Shown: positions 1-7,598, numbered from the stretch's first letter. The stretch: DNA of 37,894 nucleotides from Pacificimonas flava (GCF_000342165.1 NZ_AMRV01000015.1:1-37894), one strand, 5' to 3'. Notes: a model not told the origin generated them from the sequence alone. Numbers and translations: made by a program.

Positions 1-1
1 A

Positions 2-415
2 CGCGTCGGCGATCTCTCGGTGAGGGTGGGCCAGTTCGTGCAACCGGGTCAACGTTTGATGACGGTGGTTCCGGTGAGGGCGATCTACGTGACGGCAAAC
101 TTCAAGGAAACGCAGGTCGGCCTGATCCGGGCCGGCCAAAGCGTCAGGCTCGAAGTTGACGCCCTACCCGACCTTGAGATCGCGGGACGAGTGGTCAGCA
201 TATCGCCGGGAACGGGCGCGGAATTTTCCATCCTCCCCCCCGAAAATGCCACCGGCAACTTTACCAAGATCGTTCAACGGATACCCGTCCGCATCGGTAT
301 CGATGCTCCCCCTGAAGTGCGGCGTCTGCTCGTTCCCGGCATGTCGGTAGTGGCTACGGTCGACACCCGGAATGCTGCCGGCGAATTGGAAGAGATCTCG
401 AGTCGGACTCAATGA
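2..415 (+). CDS. EmrA-like HlyD-family membrane fusion protein, C-terminal part
   Basis: The reading frame is open from the first bases of the window, so this is the C-terminal portion of a periplasmic adaptor (HlyD/EmrA type); the N-terminal membrane anchor and coiled-coil hairpin lie outside. The visible part has the beta-barrel signature of the family: VGQFVQPGQRLMTVVP, then IYVTANFKETQ, LRAGQ-like and VPGMSV segments. In tripartite drug pumps this protein joins the inner-membrane transporter to the outer-membrane channel. Its stop overlaps the start of the next gene by four bases (ATGA), which indicates translational coupling with the EmrB-like transporter. An internal GTG at position 20 could be taken for a start, but coding similarity continues upstream of it, so I treat the gene as truncated by the window edge. 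The family assignment is firm; the substrate is unknown. Confidence 0.92.
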   Translation, partial: RVGDLSVRVGQFVQPGQRLMTVVPVRAIYVTANFKETQVGLIRAGQSVRLEVDALPDLEIAGRVVSISPGTGAEFSILPPENATGNFTKIVQRIPVRIGIDAPPEVRRLLVPGMSVVATVDTRNAAGELEEISSRTQ

Positions 416-1983
416 CCGAGATACTGGCAGCGCAGGACACTTCGATCGGGCCGGCCGGGGGCCGAAAGAACGCAGACGTGACTGCCTGGGTCGCTGTGGC
501 CGCGGGCGCGCTTGGCGCCATGCTCGCGACGCTGGACATATCAATCGTCAATTCCGCACTCCCCGTCATTCAGGGCGAGATCGGTGCCACAGGCGCCGAA
601 GGCACCTGGATTGCTACGTCATTTCTCGTTGCTGAAATCGTCGTCATTCCGCTGAGCGCTTGGCTCGAACGGCTGTTCGGTCTGCGAACCCTCCTCATCA
701 TCGCGGTTAGCGCGTTCACCGCATTTTCGGTGCTATGCGGGATTGCAACCGACCTTACGACCATGATCATCGGCCGAACGGGTCAGGGATTCACGGGCGG
801 AGTCCTCATTCCGACCGCAATGACTATTGTGGCTAAACGATTACCGCCGCACCAACAGCCAATCGGAATGGCCCTGTTCGGCATGACTGTGGTTCTTGGC
901 CCCGTGATGGGGCCATTGATCGGCGGCTGGCTGACCGAGAACCTGAGCTGGCACTATGCCTTTTTCGTCAATGTGCCAGTCTGCGCAATCCTGCTGCTCT
1001 TGCTGTTTATCGGGCTGCCTCACGAGAAGCCCAAGTGGGAATATCTCACGGACGCCGATTGGGCTGGCATTCTCGGGCTGATCCTCGGACTGGGCGGTCT
1101 GACTGTTGTACTCGAGGAAGGGCACCGTGAGGAATGGTTCGAGTCCTCACTCATTCGCTGGCTAACGGTGGTGACCATTATCGGCTTTGCCTGTTTGATT
1201 TACGGACAGGTGAAGGCACGCAAGCCAGTCTTGAAGTTGCAGCTCCTGTTCAATCGACAGTTCGCCAGCGTCGCGATCATGGCGCTCGCCCTGGGCATGG
1301 TGATGTATGGTTCGACCTATGTCATTCCGCAGTTTCTGGCGATCATCTCTGACTATAATGCTTTTCAGACGGGACTGGTCATCTTCTGGATGGGTGTCCC
1401 GGCCTTTCTCCTGATGCCGGTTCTGCCCCTGATGATCCGCAAGGTGGACATCCGCATTGCCGTCGGCACCGGAATGCTGCTGATGGCGATCAGCTGCTTT
1501 GTCAGCACGAGTCTGACCGCCGAATCCGGCGGCGCTGTCTTCACTGAAAGTCAGCTTATCCGCGGGGCCGGAATGATACTTGCGATGATGTTCCTGAATC
1601 AGGCAACGGTTGCGTCGGTGGCCAAGGAAGACGCGGGCGATGCCTCGGGCATTTTCAACGCGGCCCGCAATCTTGGCGGATCATTCGCCCTCTCGGCCCT
1701 CGCTTCGTTCCAGGACCAGCGAATTTGGCACCATACGAGGCGCATGGAAGAAACGCTGAATGCGAACAGCGTTTCGCTGCAGACCTATCTCGACGGACTG
1801 GCGCGAAGCTTGGGCGATATGGAACGAGCGATGGCGGCACTCGGCGGCACTCTCCAGCGCGAAGCGTTCATCATGACCTACAATGATGTCTTTCTGGTGA
1901 TGGGACTTCTCACACTCGCGACGGTCCCGCTTGTTCTGTTCCTCAAGCCGCTTCCGGAAAATGTCTCCCTTTCGATGCACTGA
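412..1983 (+). CDS. EmrB/QacA-type MFS multidrug efflux transporter (DHA2 family)
   Basis: This 523-residue protein has the size and pattern of the 14-helix DHA2 proton antiporters. Hydrophobic helices run through the protein. Motif C of drug/proton antiporters is visible as VLGPVMGPLIGGWL around residues 160-175, and TLDISIVNSALPVI in helix 1 is characteristic of EmrB. It would export hydrophobic drugs or weak acids using the proton gradient, together with the adaptor upstream and the outer-membrane factor ten bases downstream. The ATG overlaps the adaptor stop codon (ATGA). The three genes therefore form one complete tripartite pump operon apart from the missing 5' end. No regulator is visible; in this family one (MarR or TetR type) often precedes the adaptor, outside this window. 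Substrate is not deducible. Confidence 0.95.
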   Translation: MTEILAAQDTSIGPAGGRKNADVTAWVAVAAGALGAMLATLDISIVNSALPVIQGEIGATGAEGTWIATSFLVAEIVVIPLSAWLERLFGLRTLLIIAVSAFTAFSVLCGIATDLTTMIIGRTGQGFTGGVLIPTAMTIVAKRLPPHQQPIGMALFGMTVVLGPVMGPLIGGWLTENLSWHYAFFVNVPVCAILLLLLFIGLPHEKPKWEYLTDADWAGILGLILGLGGLTVVLEEGHREEWFESSLIRWLTVVTIIGFACLIYGQVKARKPVLKLQLLFNRQFASVAIMALALGMVMYGSTYVIPQFLAIISDYNAFQTGLVIFWMGVPAFLLMPVLPLMIRKVDIRIAVGTGMLLMAISCFVSTSLTAESGGAVFTESQLIRGAGMILAMMFLNQATVASVAKEDAGDASGIFNAARNLGGSFALSALASFQDQRIWHHTRRMEETLNANSVSLQTYLDGLARSLGDMERAMAALGGTLQREAFIMTYNDVFLVMGLLTLATVPLVLFLKPLPENVSLSMH

Positions 1984-1993
1984 GCCCGAGATT

Positions 1994-3454
1994 ATGCGCC
2001 ACTTGCTACCTCCGATTATCACTATCGCCTTGCTAGCTGGATGCACGGCAGGGCCCGATTATGCAGGCCCCCCGGAAGTTGTGTCAGCAGACACGGGCAC
2101 TCGCTTTGTGCGCGCTGGCAGTGATGTGAGCGCATCTGATCCGGTTGTCGCTCAATGGTGGCTGCTGCTCGGCGATCCCGAGTTGACGCGGCTGGTGGAG
2201 GCTGCGCTGTCCGGCAACCCTTCGCTCGCCGCAGCGCAGGCGCGCATTGCCCAGGCACGGGCATCCATCAGGCAAGACCGTGCGGGTCGAATGCCATCGC
2301 TTGGGGCACAGGCCAGCACCGTGCAGGGCCGGCTTCCTGGTCTCGACATTCAAGGCGGGGCGCCCCCCCCGTCAGAGCAAACCAATTCCGACGCAGAAAC
2401 CGATGACTCGCTCAGCTTTTTCAATGTGGGCCTTAACGCCAACTGGGAGCTGGAGTTCGCCGGTGGCTCGCGCAGGCGCATTGAAGCCAGCAATGCCCAA
2501 GCTGCTGCAACGGTGGCCAATGCAGAGGACGCAAAGGTCCAGTTGACTGCCCAAGTGGCCAGCACCTACGTCAATTTGCGGGAGGCCCAATTCCGCGCAG
2601 AGCAATTTGAGGCGCAGATTTCGTTGCAGGAAGAGATCCTGGCGCTGACATACCAACGCTATCAGCGCGGTGCATTGCCGCTTTTCCCGGTAGGCACCGC
2701 GAATGCCGAACTGGAGATGCTCAAGTCACAACTTGCCGAAGCTGAAGCGGATATCGCAGTCCTGTCTGATGCACTCGCTATACTGACCGGACAGGTGCCG
2801 GGATCAGTTGATGCAGCGCTCACGACTGCGCATTCCATTCCCATGCCGCCAGAGCAGGTCGCGATCGGCGATCCGGCAAGCCTGGTGGCGCGTCGGCCTG
2901 ACATAAGGGCGGCCGAACGGTCTCTTGCCGCGTCGACGGCGCGGATCGGGGTGGCCGAGGCGGCGCGGTTCCCGAAATTGTCCTTCACGGGGATCCTGGG
3001 CCTCGGCGGATCCTCGTTGGACGACGTTGTCGATGTCGGCGATTTCTCCGCACTCGCGATCCCGCGCCTCCAGTGGAATTTTCTGGATTTCGGCAGGGTA
3101 GACGCTGCGATCGACCAAGCCGGGGCGGCGCGCAACGAAGCAGTCGCCAATTACCAGCAGACGGTGCTTCTGGCACTGCAAGACGCCGAACGTGCCTTGG
3201 CTCGCTTCGGCCAGCAGCGTGTTGCGCTCGCTGCCAGTATGCAAATCAAGAAGCAGGCTGACGGCGCGGCGGACCTGAACCGCCAACGTTTTGCCGCAGG
3301 AGCGATCTCGAAGGCTGACCTCAACCAGGCCCTGCGAGAACAGCAGCAGGCCTCAGCAGACCTCGTCCGGGCAAAAGGCGCCCTTACGCTGTCGTGGATT
3401 GCGCTGCAGAAGTCGCTGGGCCTTGGGTGGCAAGAGCCTGTTCGAGATCAATAG
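1994..3454 (+). CDS. NodT-family outer-membrane efflux lipoprotein
   Basis: This 486-residue protein is an outer-membrane factor of the TolC/OprM superfamily, NodT branch, forming the exit duct of the efflux pump. The chosen start (1994) places a lipoprotein signal directly at the N terminus: MRHLLPPIITIALLAGC, with the lipobox cysteine at residue 17. A longer open frame begins at 1931 but would bury this signal and overlap the transporter gene. Family hallmarks include LVARRPDIRAAERSLAAS and ARFPKLSFTG in the second half, and long alanine/glutamine-rich helices typical of the periplasmic tunnel. It follows the transporter by ten bases, so the same transcript is expected. The last 71 bases overlap the 3' end of the convergent thioesterase gene. 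Confidence 0.94.
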   Translation: MRHLLPPIITIALLAGCTAGPDYAGPPEVVSADTGTRFVRAGSDVSASDPVVAQWWLLLGDPELTRLVEAALSGNPSLAAAQARIAQARASIRQDRAGRMPSLGAQASTVQGRLPGLDIQGGAPPPSEQTNSDAETDDSLSFFNVGLNANWELEFAGGSRRRIEASNAQAAATVANAEDAKVQLTAQVASTYVNLREAQFRAEQFEAQISLQEEILALTYQRYQRGALPLFPVGTANAELEMLKSQLAEAEADIAVLSDALAILTGQVPGSVDAALTTAHSIPMPPEQVAIGDPASLVARRPDIRAAERSLAASTARIGVAEAARFPKLSFTGILGLGGSSLDDVVDVGDFSALAIPRLQWNFLDFGRVDAAIDQAGAARNEAVANYQQTVLLALQDAERALARFGQQRVALAASMQIKKQADGAADLNRQRFAAGAISKADLNQALREQQQASADLVRAKGALTLSWIALQKSLGLGWQEPVRDQ

Positions 3455-3878
3455 TCCCGCCGCGCTGATCAATTGATCCGGTTGACGAGAAGTAGGCGCC
3501 CCTGCCGCTGGCGACCAACTTGCCGTCGGGCTCGAGAACCCGGGTTTCCGCCACCGAAATCTGTCGCCCGATTTTCACGATCTGTCCGTGAGAAGTGAGA
3601 GGTCCTGAGGTTGCAGGACGGTGGTAATCGACATGCAGATCGGCCGTCGCTCTCGCCGCGACGCCCCCGGCGAGCAGAGTACAAAGCCCGGTGAGGTCGA
3701 CCAGTGAAGCCAGGATCCCTCCATGCGCCGACCCAATCATAGGGTTCGACACGATCTCTTCGCGCCATGGCATGGTGATCGCGATTCCCTGGTCGGAGCA
3801 TGTCGCAATCTCCAGCCCAAGCCATCGGTGAAACGGCGCGATATGCAGCATTTCCTGCAAGCGCTCTCGATCGATCAT
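3384..3878 (-). CDS. PaaI-type hotdog-fold thioesterase
   Basis: A 164-residue protein with the hotdog thioesterase pattern: FHRWLGLEI near the N terminus, NPMIGSAHGGILASLVDLTG (the HGG active-site segment) in the middle, then ADLHVDYHRPAT. Such enzymes hydrolyse acyl-CoA thioesters, often aromatic or short-chain. Its start overlaps the stop of the upstream hydrolase by four bases (ATGA on the minus strand), and GAGGGAG precedes the ATG as ribosome site, so the two are translated from one message. The conserved fold ends near GRGAYFSS; the remaining 30 or so residues are low in family character and are read antisense to the end of the outer-membrane-factor gene, suggesting a tail acquired by loss of an earlier stop. 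Substrate unknown. Confidence 0.85.
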   Translation of the reverse strand: MIDRERLQEMLHIAPFHRWLGLEIATCSDQGIAITMPWREEIVSNPMIGSAHGGILASLVDLTGLCTLLAGGVAARATADLHVDYHRPATSGPLTSHGQIVKIGRQISVAETRVLEPDGKLVASGRGAYFSSTGSIDQRGGTIDLEQALATQGPATSAAQSTTA

Positions 3879-4780
3879 AGCTCCCTCGTCCCATGTGGGT
3901 GAGTTGTATCGGATGAGTGATGGCGCCCTAGGAAATCGACGATAGCGGCGGAAAAGGCGTCGTTCGCATCGCCCACGACCATATGCGTGGCATCGGCGAT
4001 GTCCGTGTATTCTGCATGGGGGGCGAGTTGCCGCAGATGCAAAACGGCCTCTTCGGAAACAAGATCGCTAGAGGCGCCTCGGATGAGGTGAAGCGGAAGC
4101 GTGAGTTTCGCCGCAGCTTGGCTCAGCATTGCCGATTGACGTTCCTGGTTGTCTGGGTCGCCTTGTCTGGCCGCCATTATATTACGGATAAACACCGGGT
4201 CCCAGTGCCAATAGAAGCGCCCATCCGACTTCTGCCGCAGATAGTTTTTCAGACCATCGCTCGCGCCCCGCTTGGGACGATGCGGCATGTAGCGAGCGAT
4301 CACGTCGGCCGCCTCCTCTGGTGAGGCGAAGCCGCTATCGACATGCTCTTCCATGAAACCAACCACGCGCATCACACCGCTGGGCTCCATGCGCGGGGCA
4401 ATGTCGACCAATGTGAGTGAAGCAAAGCTACCTGGAGCAAGCTCCCCTGCGGCAATCAGTCCAGCGAGCCCGCCCAGTGAAGCGCCGACCAGCGCTGGCT
4501 TCTGGTCCAGGCGCGACGCTGCAGCGACCAGATCCGCCGCGAAGTCGCGCATTTCATAAGCTCCGCATGGCGACCAATCGCTGTCTCCGTGACCGCGCAT
4601 GTCGAAGGCGATTGCGCGAAAGCCGGCTTGAGCCAGCTCGCTGACCACCCTTCTCCACGCGCGCCGTGTCTGCCCGCCGCCGTGCGCAAGAAGGACGGGT
4701 TTAGCGTAGGCATCCCCCTCAGCCTCGGCTGTAAGAGAAATCGCGCCTGCGCCCTCAATCGTAAAGGTTTCTCTCGCCAT
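3875..4780 (-). CDS. alpha/beta-fold hydrolase
   Basis: A 301-residue alpha/beta hydrolase. The oxyanion region is LLAHGGGQTRRAW (residues 31-42), a DMRGHGDSDW turn follows, and the nucleophile elbow GASLGG places the serine at residue 101. The histidine is in DATHMVVGD near the C terminus, and the acid is probably in the GASSDLVS segment. This looks like the epoxide hydrolase/esterase/haloperoxidase-like group; the sequence does not fix the substrate. It is cytoplasmic, as no signal peptide is seen. It is the first gene of a two-gene operon with the thioesterase. An inverted repeat 24-44 bases upstream of the start may be its operator. The ribosome site is poor: GGAG abuts the ATG. Confidence 0.9.
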   Translation of the reverse strand: MARETFTIEGAGAISLTAEAEGDAYAKPVLLAHGGGQTRRAWRRVVSELAQAGFRAIAFDMRGHGDSDWSPCGAYEMRDFAADLVAAASRLDQKPALVGASLGGLAGLIAAGELAPGSFASLTLVDIAPRMEPSGVMRVVGFMEEHVDSGFASPEEAADVIARYMPHRPKRGASDGLKNYLRQKSDGRFYWHWDPVFIRNIMAARQGDPDNQERQSAMLSQAAAKLTLPLHLIRGASSDLVSEEAVLHLRQLAPHAEYTDIADATHMVVGDANDAFSAAIVDFLGRHHSSDTTHPHGTREL

Positions 4781-4803
4781 CTCCGGATGGTAGGAAAGGC
4801 GCG

Positions 4804-4824
4804 CTAAATAGTAAACCGATTTAG
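4804..4824 (-). promoter_or_regulatory. inverted repeat, possible operator of the hydrolase-thioesterase operon
   Basis: Perfect 6-base arms CTAAAT and ATTTAG are separated by nine bases, centred about 34 bases upstream of the hydrolase start. The total length of 21 bases is in the range of TetR-type operators, but no regulator gene is adjacent and the assignment is an inference from position alone. Confidence 0.35.
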
Positions 4825-5110
4825 TTTGTGGCTCTCGGCTCCGTGTTGGCTGTCCTGCAGGGGCGTTTCAACGACGGCAAAAGTCTATGCCAAGAGGGGT
4901 TTCTCCAGACCATTCTCTAATGCACCGGCTTGCGATTCGGTCAGCAGTCGCTGTCCGCTTAATCCGCTCAAAGATATAAAAGCTGCCTTTCCGCTTCCGG
5001 CCCGACTTGGGCCATTTCGATGAAACCCTTGAGGCGCGCGCATCTGATCCCGGTCCGCTACCGCGCGCGATCTCAACGGTCAGGCTAATTTGCTGAATTC
5101 AAAAAAGCGC
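4825..5110. other. gene-free stretch between the hydrolase operon and the mobile mystery pair
   Basis: No open frame here has recognisable protein character. Together with the two flanking regulatory stretches it makes a gap of about 400 bases between the divergent hydrolase and mobile mystery A genes, which probably holds promoters in both directions. I see no RNA gene in it. Confidence 0.5.
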
Positions 5111-5152
5111 TTGCAAAGCGAGAGCTGTAACGTGTTACGCTCATATATATAT
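5111..5152 (+). promoter_or_regulatory. promoter/operator candidate of the mobile mystery A/B operon
   Basis: A TTGCAA hexamer (5111-5116) is followed by a dyad GTAAC-GT-GTTAC (5127-5138) and then an alternating AT tract (5143-5152) about 35 bases before the start of mobile mystery A. The dyad in front of a gene for an HTH protein suggests self-repression. No ideal -10 hexamer is seen, so exact promoter elements are uncertain. Confidence 0.4.
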
Positions 5153-5183
5153 GTCACTGAGATGCCGGACAGGATACATACAA

Positions 5184-5645
5184 ATGAGCGATAGACGGCA
5201 AGCCGTTGCCAGAAAGCATCTGGATAAGCGCCTTGCCATGCTCCGCGAAGCGGAGCTGATTGCGCCACCCCGCGGCTGGATGAAGGCGATCCGAGAAGCG
5301 TTGGGGATGAGCACACGCCAGCTAGCGACGCGTATGGGCGTGTCGCGCTCCCGCGTTCCAACGATTGAAAAGGCCGAGGTAACGGGGGCCACGACCATCC
5401 AGACACTTCGCGCAGCGGCGGAGGCCATGAACTGCACCTTTGTCTACGCCTTCGTGCCCGTAAAGCCGCTCGAAGACATTTTACGGGATCGCGCTCAGGA
5501 GAAGGCGCACCGCGAGCTGGCGCGTCTGGATCATACGATGAAGCTGGAGAATCAGGCGCTCCGGCGCGCCGATATCGATGAGGAGAAGCAGCGTATCATC
5601 GACCGGCATCTGACAGGTTCGCTGCGTCGGTTATGGGAGCAATAA
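5184..5645 (+). CDS. mobile mystery protein A (HTH antitoxin-like regulator)
   Basis: A 153-residue protein matching the 'mobile mystery protein A' family (TIGR02612 as I recall it). The N terminus is basic and helical (ARKHLDKRL), then the family segment PPRGWMKAIREALGMSTRQLA leads into an Xre/Cro-type helix-turn-helix (LATRMGVSRSRVPTIEKAE). The C-terminal half is a charged helix. The start at 5184 is chosen because AGGAT precedes it at a suitable distance; the in-frame ATG at 5151 lies in the AT tract and lacks a ribosome site. The gene is followed after four bases by the Fic-domain gene, the standard partner. By analogy with other HTH/Fic pairs it probably binds its own promoter and restrains the Fic enzyme, but this is inference. 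Confidence 0.88.
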   Translation: MSDRRQAVARKHLDKRLAMLREAELIAPPRGWMKAIREALGMSTRQLATRMGVSRSRVPTIEKAEVTGATTIQTLRAAAEAMNCTFVYAFVPVKPLEDILRDRAQEKAHRELARLDHTMKLENQALRRADIDEEKQRIIDRHLTGSLRRLWEQ

Positions 5646-5649
5646 AAGC

Positions 5650-6240
5650 GTGACCGGTGATCCGCTTTTCGAAGATGATGAAGTGAACGCGCCGCTCGAT
5701 GCCGAGGAGCGGGAGCAACTGATACCGTCCTATATCACCTTCCGGTATGAACTGAACGAGGCAGAACAGATCAATATCGGCGATGGCATGGGCTGGGCGT
5801 ACAGCGGTCGCCGCGACGTTCTCGACTCTGATTTCCTAAGCGAGCTTCATCGCCGCATGTTCGGCGATGTGTGGCGCTGGGCCGGGCAGTATCGCCGCAC
5901 GCCGCGCAATATCGGGGTGGATGCCTACCGCATCGGAATGGAAGTCCGGCAGGCGGTTGACGATGCGCGCTACTGGCGTGAAAACAGCACCTATACGCCG
6001 GACGAGATCGCAGTTCGCTTCAGCCACAGAATTGTGGCGATTCATCCATTCCCAAACGGCAATGGCCGGTTCTCCCGGCTGATCGGCGATATATTGGCGG
6101 AGCAGCTCGGGCAGCCGCCGTTTACCTGGGGAAGCGTCAATCTGGTCGATGTCGAAGACACACGCGCTCAGTATGTCGCGGCGCTGAGGGCCGCTGACGG
6201 CCACGATTACGAAGCGCTTCTAGCCTTCGCCCAATCTTGA
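5650..6240 (+). CDS. mobile mystery protein B (Fic-domain protein)
   Basis: A 196-residue protein of the 'mobile mystery protein B' family. The Fic core sits in the C-terminal half with the active-site loop HPFPNGNGRFSR (His132 to Arg143). Fic proteins transfer AMP or another nucleotide moiety to target hydroxyls. In the general motif HxFx(D/E)GNGRxxR the acidic residue binds the metal; here it is asparagine, as in Doc-type proteins, so the chemistry may differ from standard AMPylation. An N-terminal helical segment (PLDAEEREQLIP, then ELNEAEQ) precedes the core. Translation starts at GTG four bases after the mystery A stop. The pair is typical of mobile elements and behaves in context like a toxin-antitoxin or effector-regulator unit. 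Confidence 0.9.
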   Translation: MTGDPLFEDDEVNAPLDAEEREQLIPSYITFRYELNEAEQINIGDGMGWAYSGRRDVLDSDFLSELHRRMFGDVWRWAGQYRRTPRNIGVDAYRIGMEVRQAVDDARYWRENSTYTPDEIAVRFSHRIVAIHPFPNGNGRFSRLIGDILAEQLGQPPFTWGSVNLVDVEDTRAQYVAALRAADGHDYEALLAFAQS

Positions 6241-6713
6241 TCGGACCCGGATGTTATGCTCGCGCTTAGGTAAACCGAACTCAGGAGCCTTTTGGTTTGG
6301 GTGGAGGGGTGGTCTTTCAATATTGGGCGCGGCAGCGGGGCGACGGCAAGAAGGCTTAACCCACCTTGAAGGGCATAGTTAATAAAACGCCCCACAAGGC
6401 GCCATCACTCGCCGGAAAAATGGACACGATGTCTCGACGCTCAGGCGAAGTACCGCGAGAGGGCTAGTAAGACGTTGGCGCCCATGCCCCCAGTTAAGTA
6501 GTGTGCCCTTGCCAACGTCGATGCTGCGAGTGAACTTCCTTGCGCGAAGCCGCTGCCTGAAGCAGCATCGTCGCATTCGAGCGTGTATCAACCAGCATTC
6601 TCAGGCTCAGGAATTCTTCATTAGAGGCAGAAATTACGGTGGCGGCGAGCGGCCGCTGGATCGTGGTGCCGGCGTGCGTGATAGACCTCCTTCTAACGAT
6701 GTACACGGCAGAA
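6241..6713. other. gene-poor stretch downstream of the Fic gene
   Basis: No convincing gene on either strand apart from the weak minus-strand candidate at 6494-6721. I looked for a RES-domain toxin, expected downstream of the Xre-type antitoxin, and found no RES motifs in any frame. Confidence 0.5.
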
Positions 6714-6721
6714 TTAAGCAA
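6494..6721 (-). CDS. small hypothetical protein downstream of the Xre-type antitoxin
   Basis: An open frame of 75 codons starts at TTG and overlaps the antitoxin's 3' end by eight bases. The predicted protein begins MLNSAVYIVRRRSITHAGT and has ordinary amino-acid composition, including the segment SASNEEFLSLRMLVDTRSNA. A strong AAGGAGG sits inside the frame about 36 bases in, but no ATG, GTG or TTG follows it at the right distance. I do not recognise the protein. It occupies the position of the toxin in Xre-RES pairs, but it is too short and lacks RES motifs. It could be a novel partner, a truncated remnant, or a chance frame. Confidence 0.28.
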   Translation of the reverse strand: MLNSAVYIVRRRSITHAGTTIQRPLAATVISASNEEFLSLRMLVDTRSNATMLLQAAASRKEVHSQHRRWQGHTT

Positions 6722-7076
6722 AGCCGCCTTGCGCGATACGATTGAGATAATCGCGTACGAGTTCTGCCCTGCCCTGCCGGACCAGTTCCTCCGCGGTTAC
6801 GTCGGCTAGTGAAGGCAATGGCTGCGAGCAATACCAGGCATAGGCAGCCAGTTGGCTGCCCGCCCAAGGAATCACCCGATTGATAATCTCGCTCATCTCA
6901 CGGAGGCGTGCCTGAGTGGATACGTTGCCATGACGGGACTTCCTGGAGAGGGCATCGCGCGACAGGCCAGCTGTCGCAGCAAGCTCAGACTTGGTGATCC
7001 GCAACGCTGCAGACAGGCGATCTGGTGAAACACCATTCTCACCTGAGATATCGGTCAGGAATGCTGAGAAAGCCAT
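6714..7076 (-). CDS. Xre/MbcA/ParS-type antitoxin with DUF2384 toxin-binding domain
   Basis: A 120-residue protein with an N-terminal helix-turn-helix (VSPDRLSAALRITKSELAATAG followed by LSRDALSRKSR) and a C-terminal DUF2384 domain (LREMSEIINRVIPWAGS, then a TAEELVRQGRAELVRDYL segment). In the family the HTH binds the operon promoter and the C-terminal domain neutralises a RES-domain NAD-degrading toxin. GAGG lies four bases before the ATG. Here the toxin gene is not recognisable downstream, so the antitoxin appears orphaned or paired with the small frame at 6494-6721. The region just upstream holds a possible minus-strand promoter (TTGACG at about 7130) and, further out, a 10-base inverted repeat. 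Confidence 0.82.
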   Translation of the reverse strand: MAFSAFLTDISGENGVSPDRLSAALRITKSELAATAGLSRDALSRKSRHGNVSTQARLREMSEIINRVIPWAGSQLAAYAWYCSQPLPSLADVTAEELVRQGRAELVRDYLNRIAQGGFA

Positions 7077-7217
7077 AATGCCTCAAATAATCTATGACGA
7101 AGGAACAATCTGTGTGACGGTTTGGAGTTGCGTCAAGGTCCGTTATGAAGAGGCACGAAGCGGCCAGATGCGAACTCTAGCCCCCTGTGGTCATCGGGGG
7201 TGGCTCAGCTCAATCGC

Positions 7218-7261
7218 TAAACCGGTAATTAATAGGCAACCCAGAGCCACCTACCGGTTTA
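7218..7261. repeat. 10-base perfect inverted repeat upstream of the antitoxin
   Basis: TAAACCGGTA (7218-7227) pairs with TACCGGTTTA (7252-7261) around a 24-base loop. It lies about 150 bases upstream of the antitoxin start and immediately before the terminator-like hairpin. No gene occupies 7077-7330. Operator, or remnant element ends, are both possible. Confidence 0.5.
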
Positions 7262-7291
7262 TTGGATCGAGAAGAGTTCATCGAGGTGACG

Positions 7292-7327
7292 TTAGAGAGC
7301 GCTGCCAGTATGGACAGCGCTCTCTAA
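7292..7327 (-). terminator. 13-bp perfect hairpin, probable terminator of the transposon-split gene
   Basis: TTAGAGAGCGCTG (7292-7304) pairs exactly with CAGCGCTCTCTAA (7315-7327). The ten-base loop can add a CCA/TGG pairing. It begins four bases after the stop codon (7331-7333) of the minus-strand gene that was split by the transposon, so it is that gene's natural terminator. No long T-run follows; it could act in both directions. Confidence 0.65.
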
Positions 7328-7330
7328 TCA

Positions 7331-7419
7331 TTAGATCGTGGGCTCTGCCGCCGGCACTTCAGCGGATACTGGCGTCAGAACTGCTTTGGGCTGGATGGCG
7401 GTCTCAGGAGCCCGCACCA
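7331..7419 (-). pseudogene. C-terminal fragment of the gene split by the chromate transposon
   Basis: On the minus strand this stretch encodes the last residues of a protein, VRAPETAIQPKAVLTPVSAE and so on to a TAA at 7331. Removing the 11-kb transposon plus one copy of CACCA joins it in frame with the larger fragment at 18422-18802. The rejoined C-terminal part reads smoothly through the junction. The gene also carries in-frame stops on the other side, so it was probably already dead, or decayed after the insertion. Confidence 0.75.
7415..7419. repeat. target-site duplication, left copy (CACCA)
   Basis: CACCA directly abuts the left terminal repeat; the identical pentamer abuts the right one at 18422-18426. 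Five bases is the standard duplication length for Tn3-family transposition. Confidence 0.92.
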
Positions 7420-7469
7420 GGCGTCACCTCAAGGTTTGTGCGCCAGACAACGATTTGGCAGACATAATG
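7420..7469 (+). repeat. left terminal inverted repeat of the chromate transposon
   Basis: The 50 bases beginning GGCGTCACCTCAAGG match the reverse complement of 18372-18421 at 49 positions; the only difference is A at 7460 here against G in the other copy. The length exceeds the usual 38 bases of Tn3 relatives. Confidence 0.95.
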
Positions 7470-7518
7470 CGAACATCGGCTAATTAGCGAGCTTGAGGCG
7501 CGACATGGGATCGTTGAG

Positions 7519-7553
7519 CTGGCGGAATTCACCGCCAGGCGGACGCTCCGCCT
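7519..7553 (-). terminator. paired hairpins downstream of the Rap1a-like gene
   Basis: Two adjacent stems, CTGGCGG/CCGCCAG (7519-7538) and AGGCGGA/TCCGCCT (7537-7553), lie 46-80 bases beyond the stop of the leftward cargo operon and before the transposon end. They may stop transcription toward the terminal repeat. No U-tract is seen. Confidence 0.4.
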
Positions 7554-7598
7554 GCCCTCAAGGCAGCCGCCGGGCAGGCTACGCCGCGGGGTACGATG

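Noticed and set aside
7297-7320. The 13-bp hairpin as a transposon end or attachment site
   Set aside because: It lies 93 bases outside the proven transposon boundary and directly after the stop codon of the split gene, which a terminator explains.
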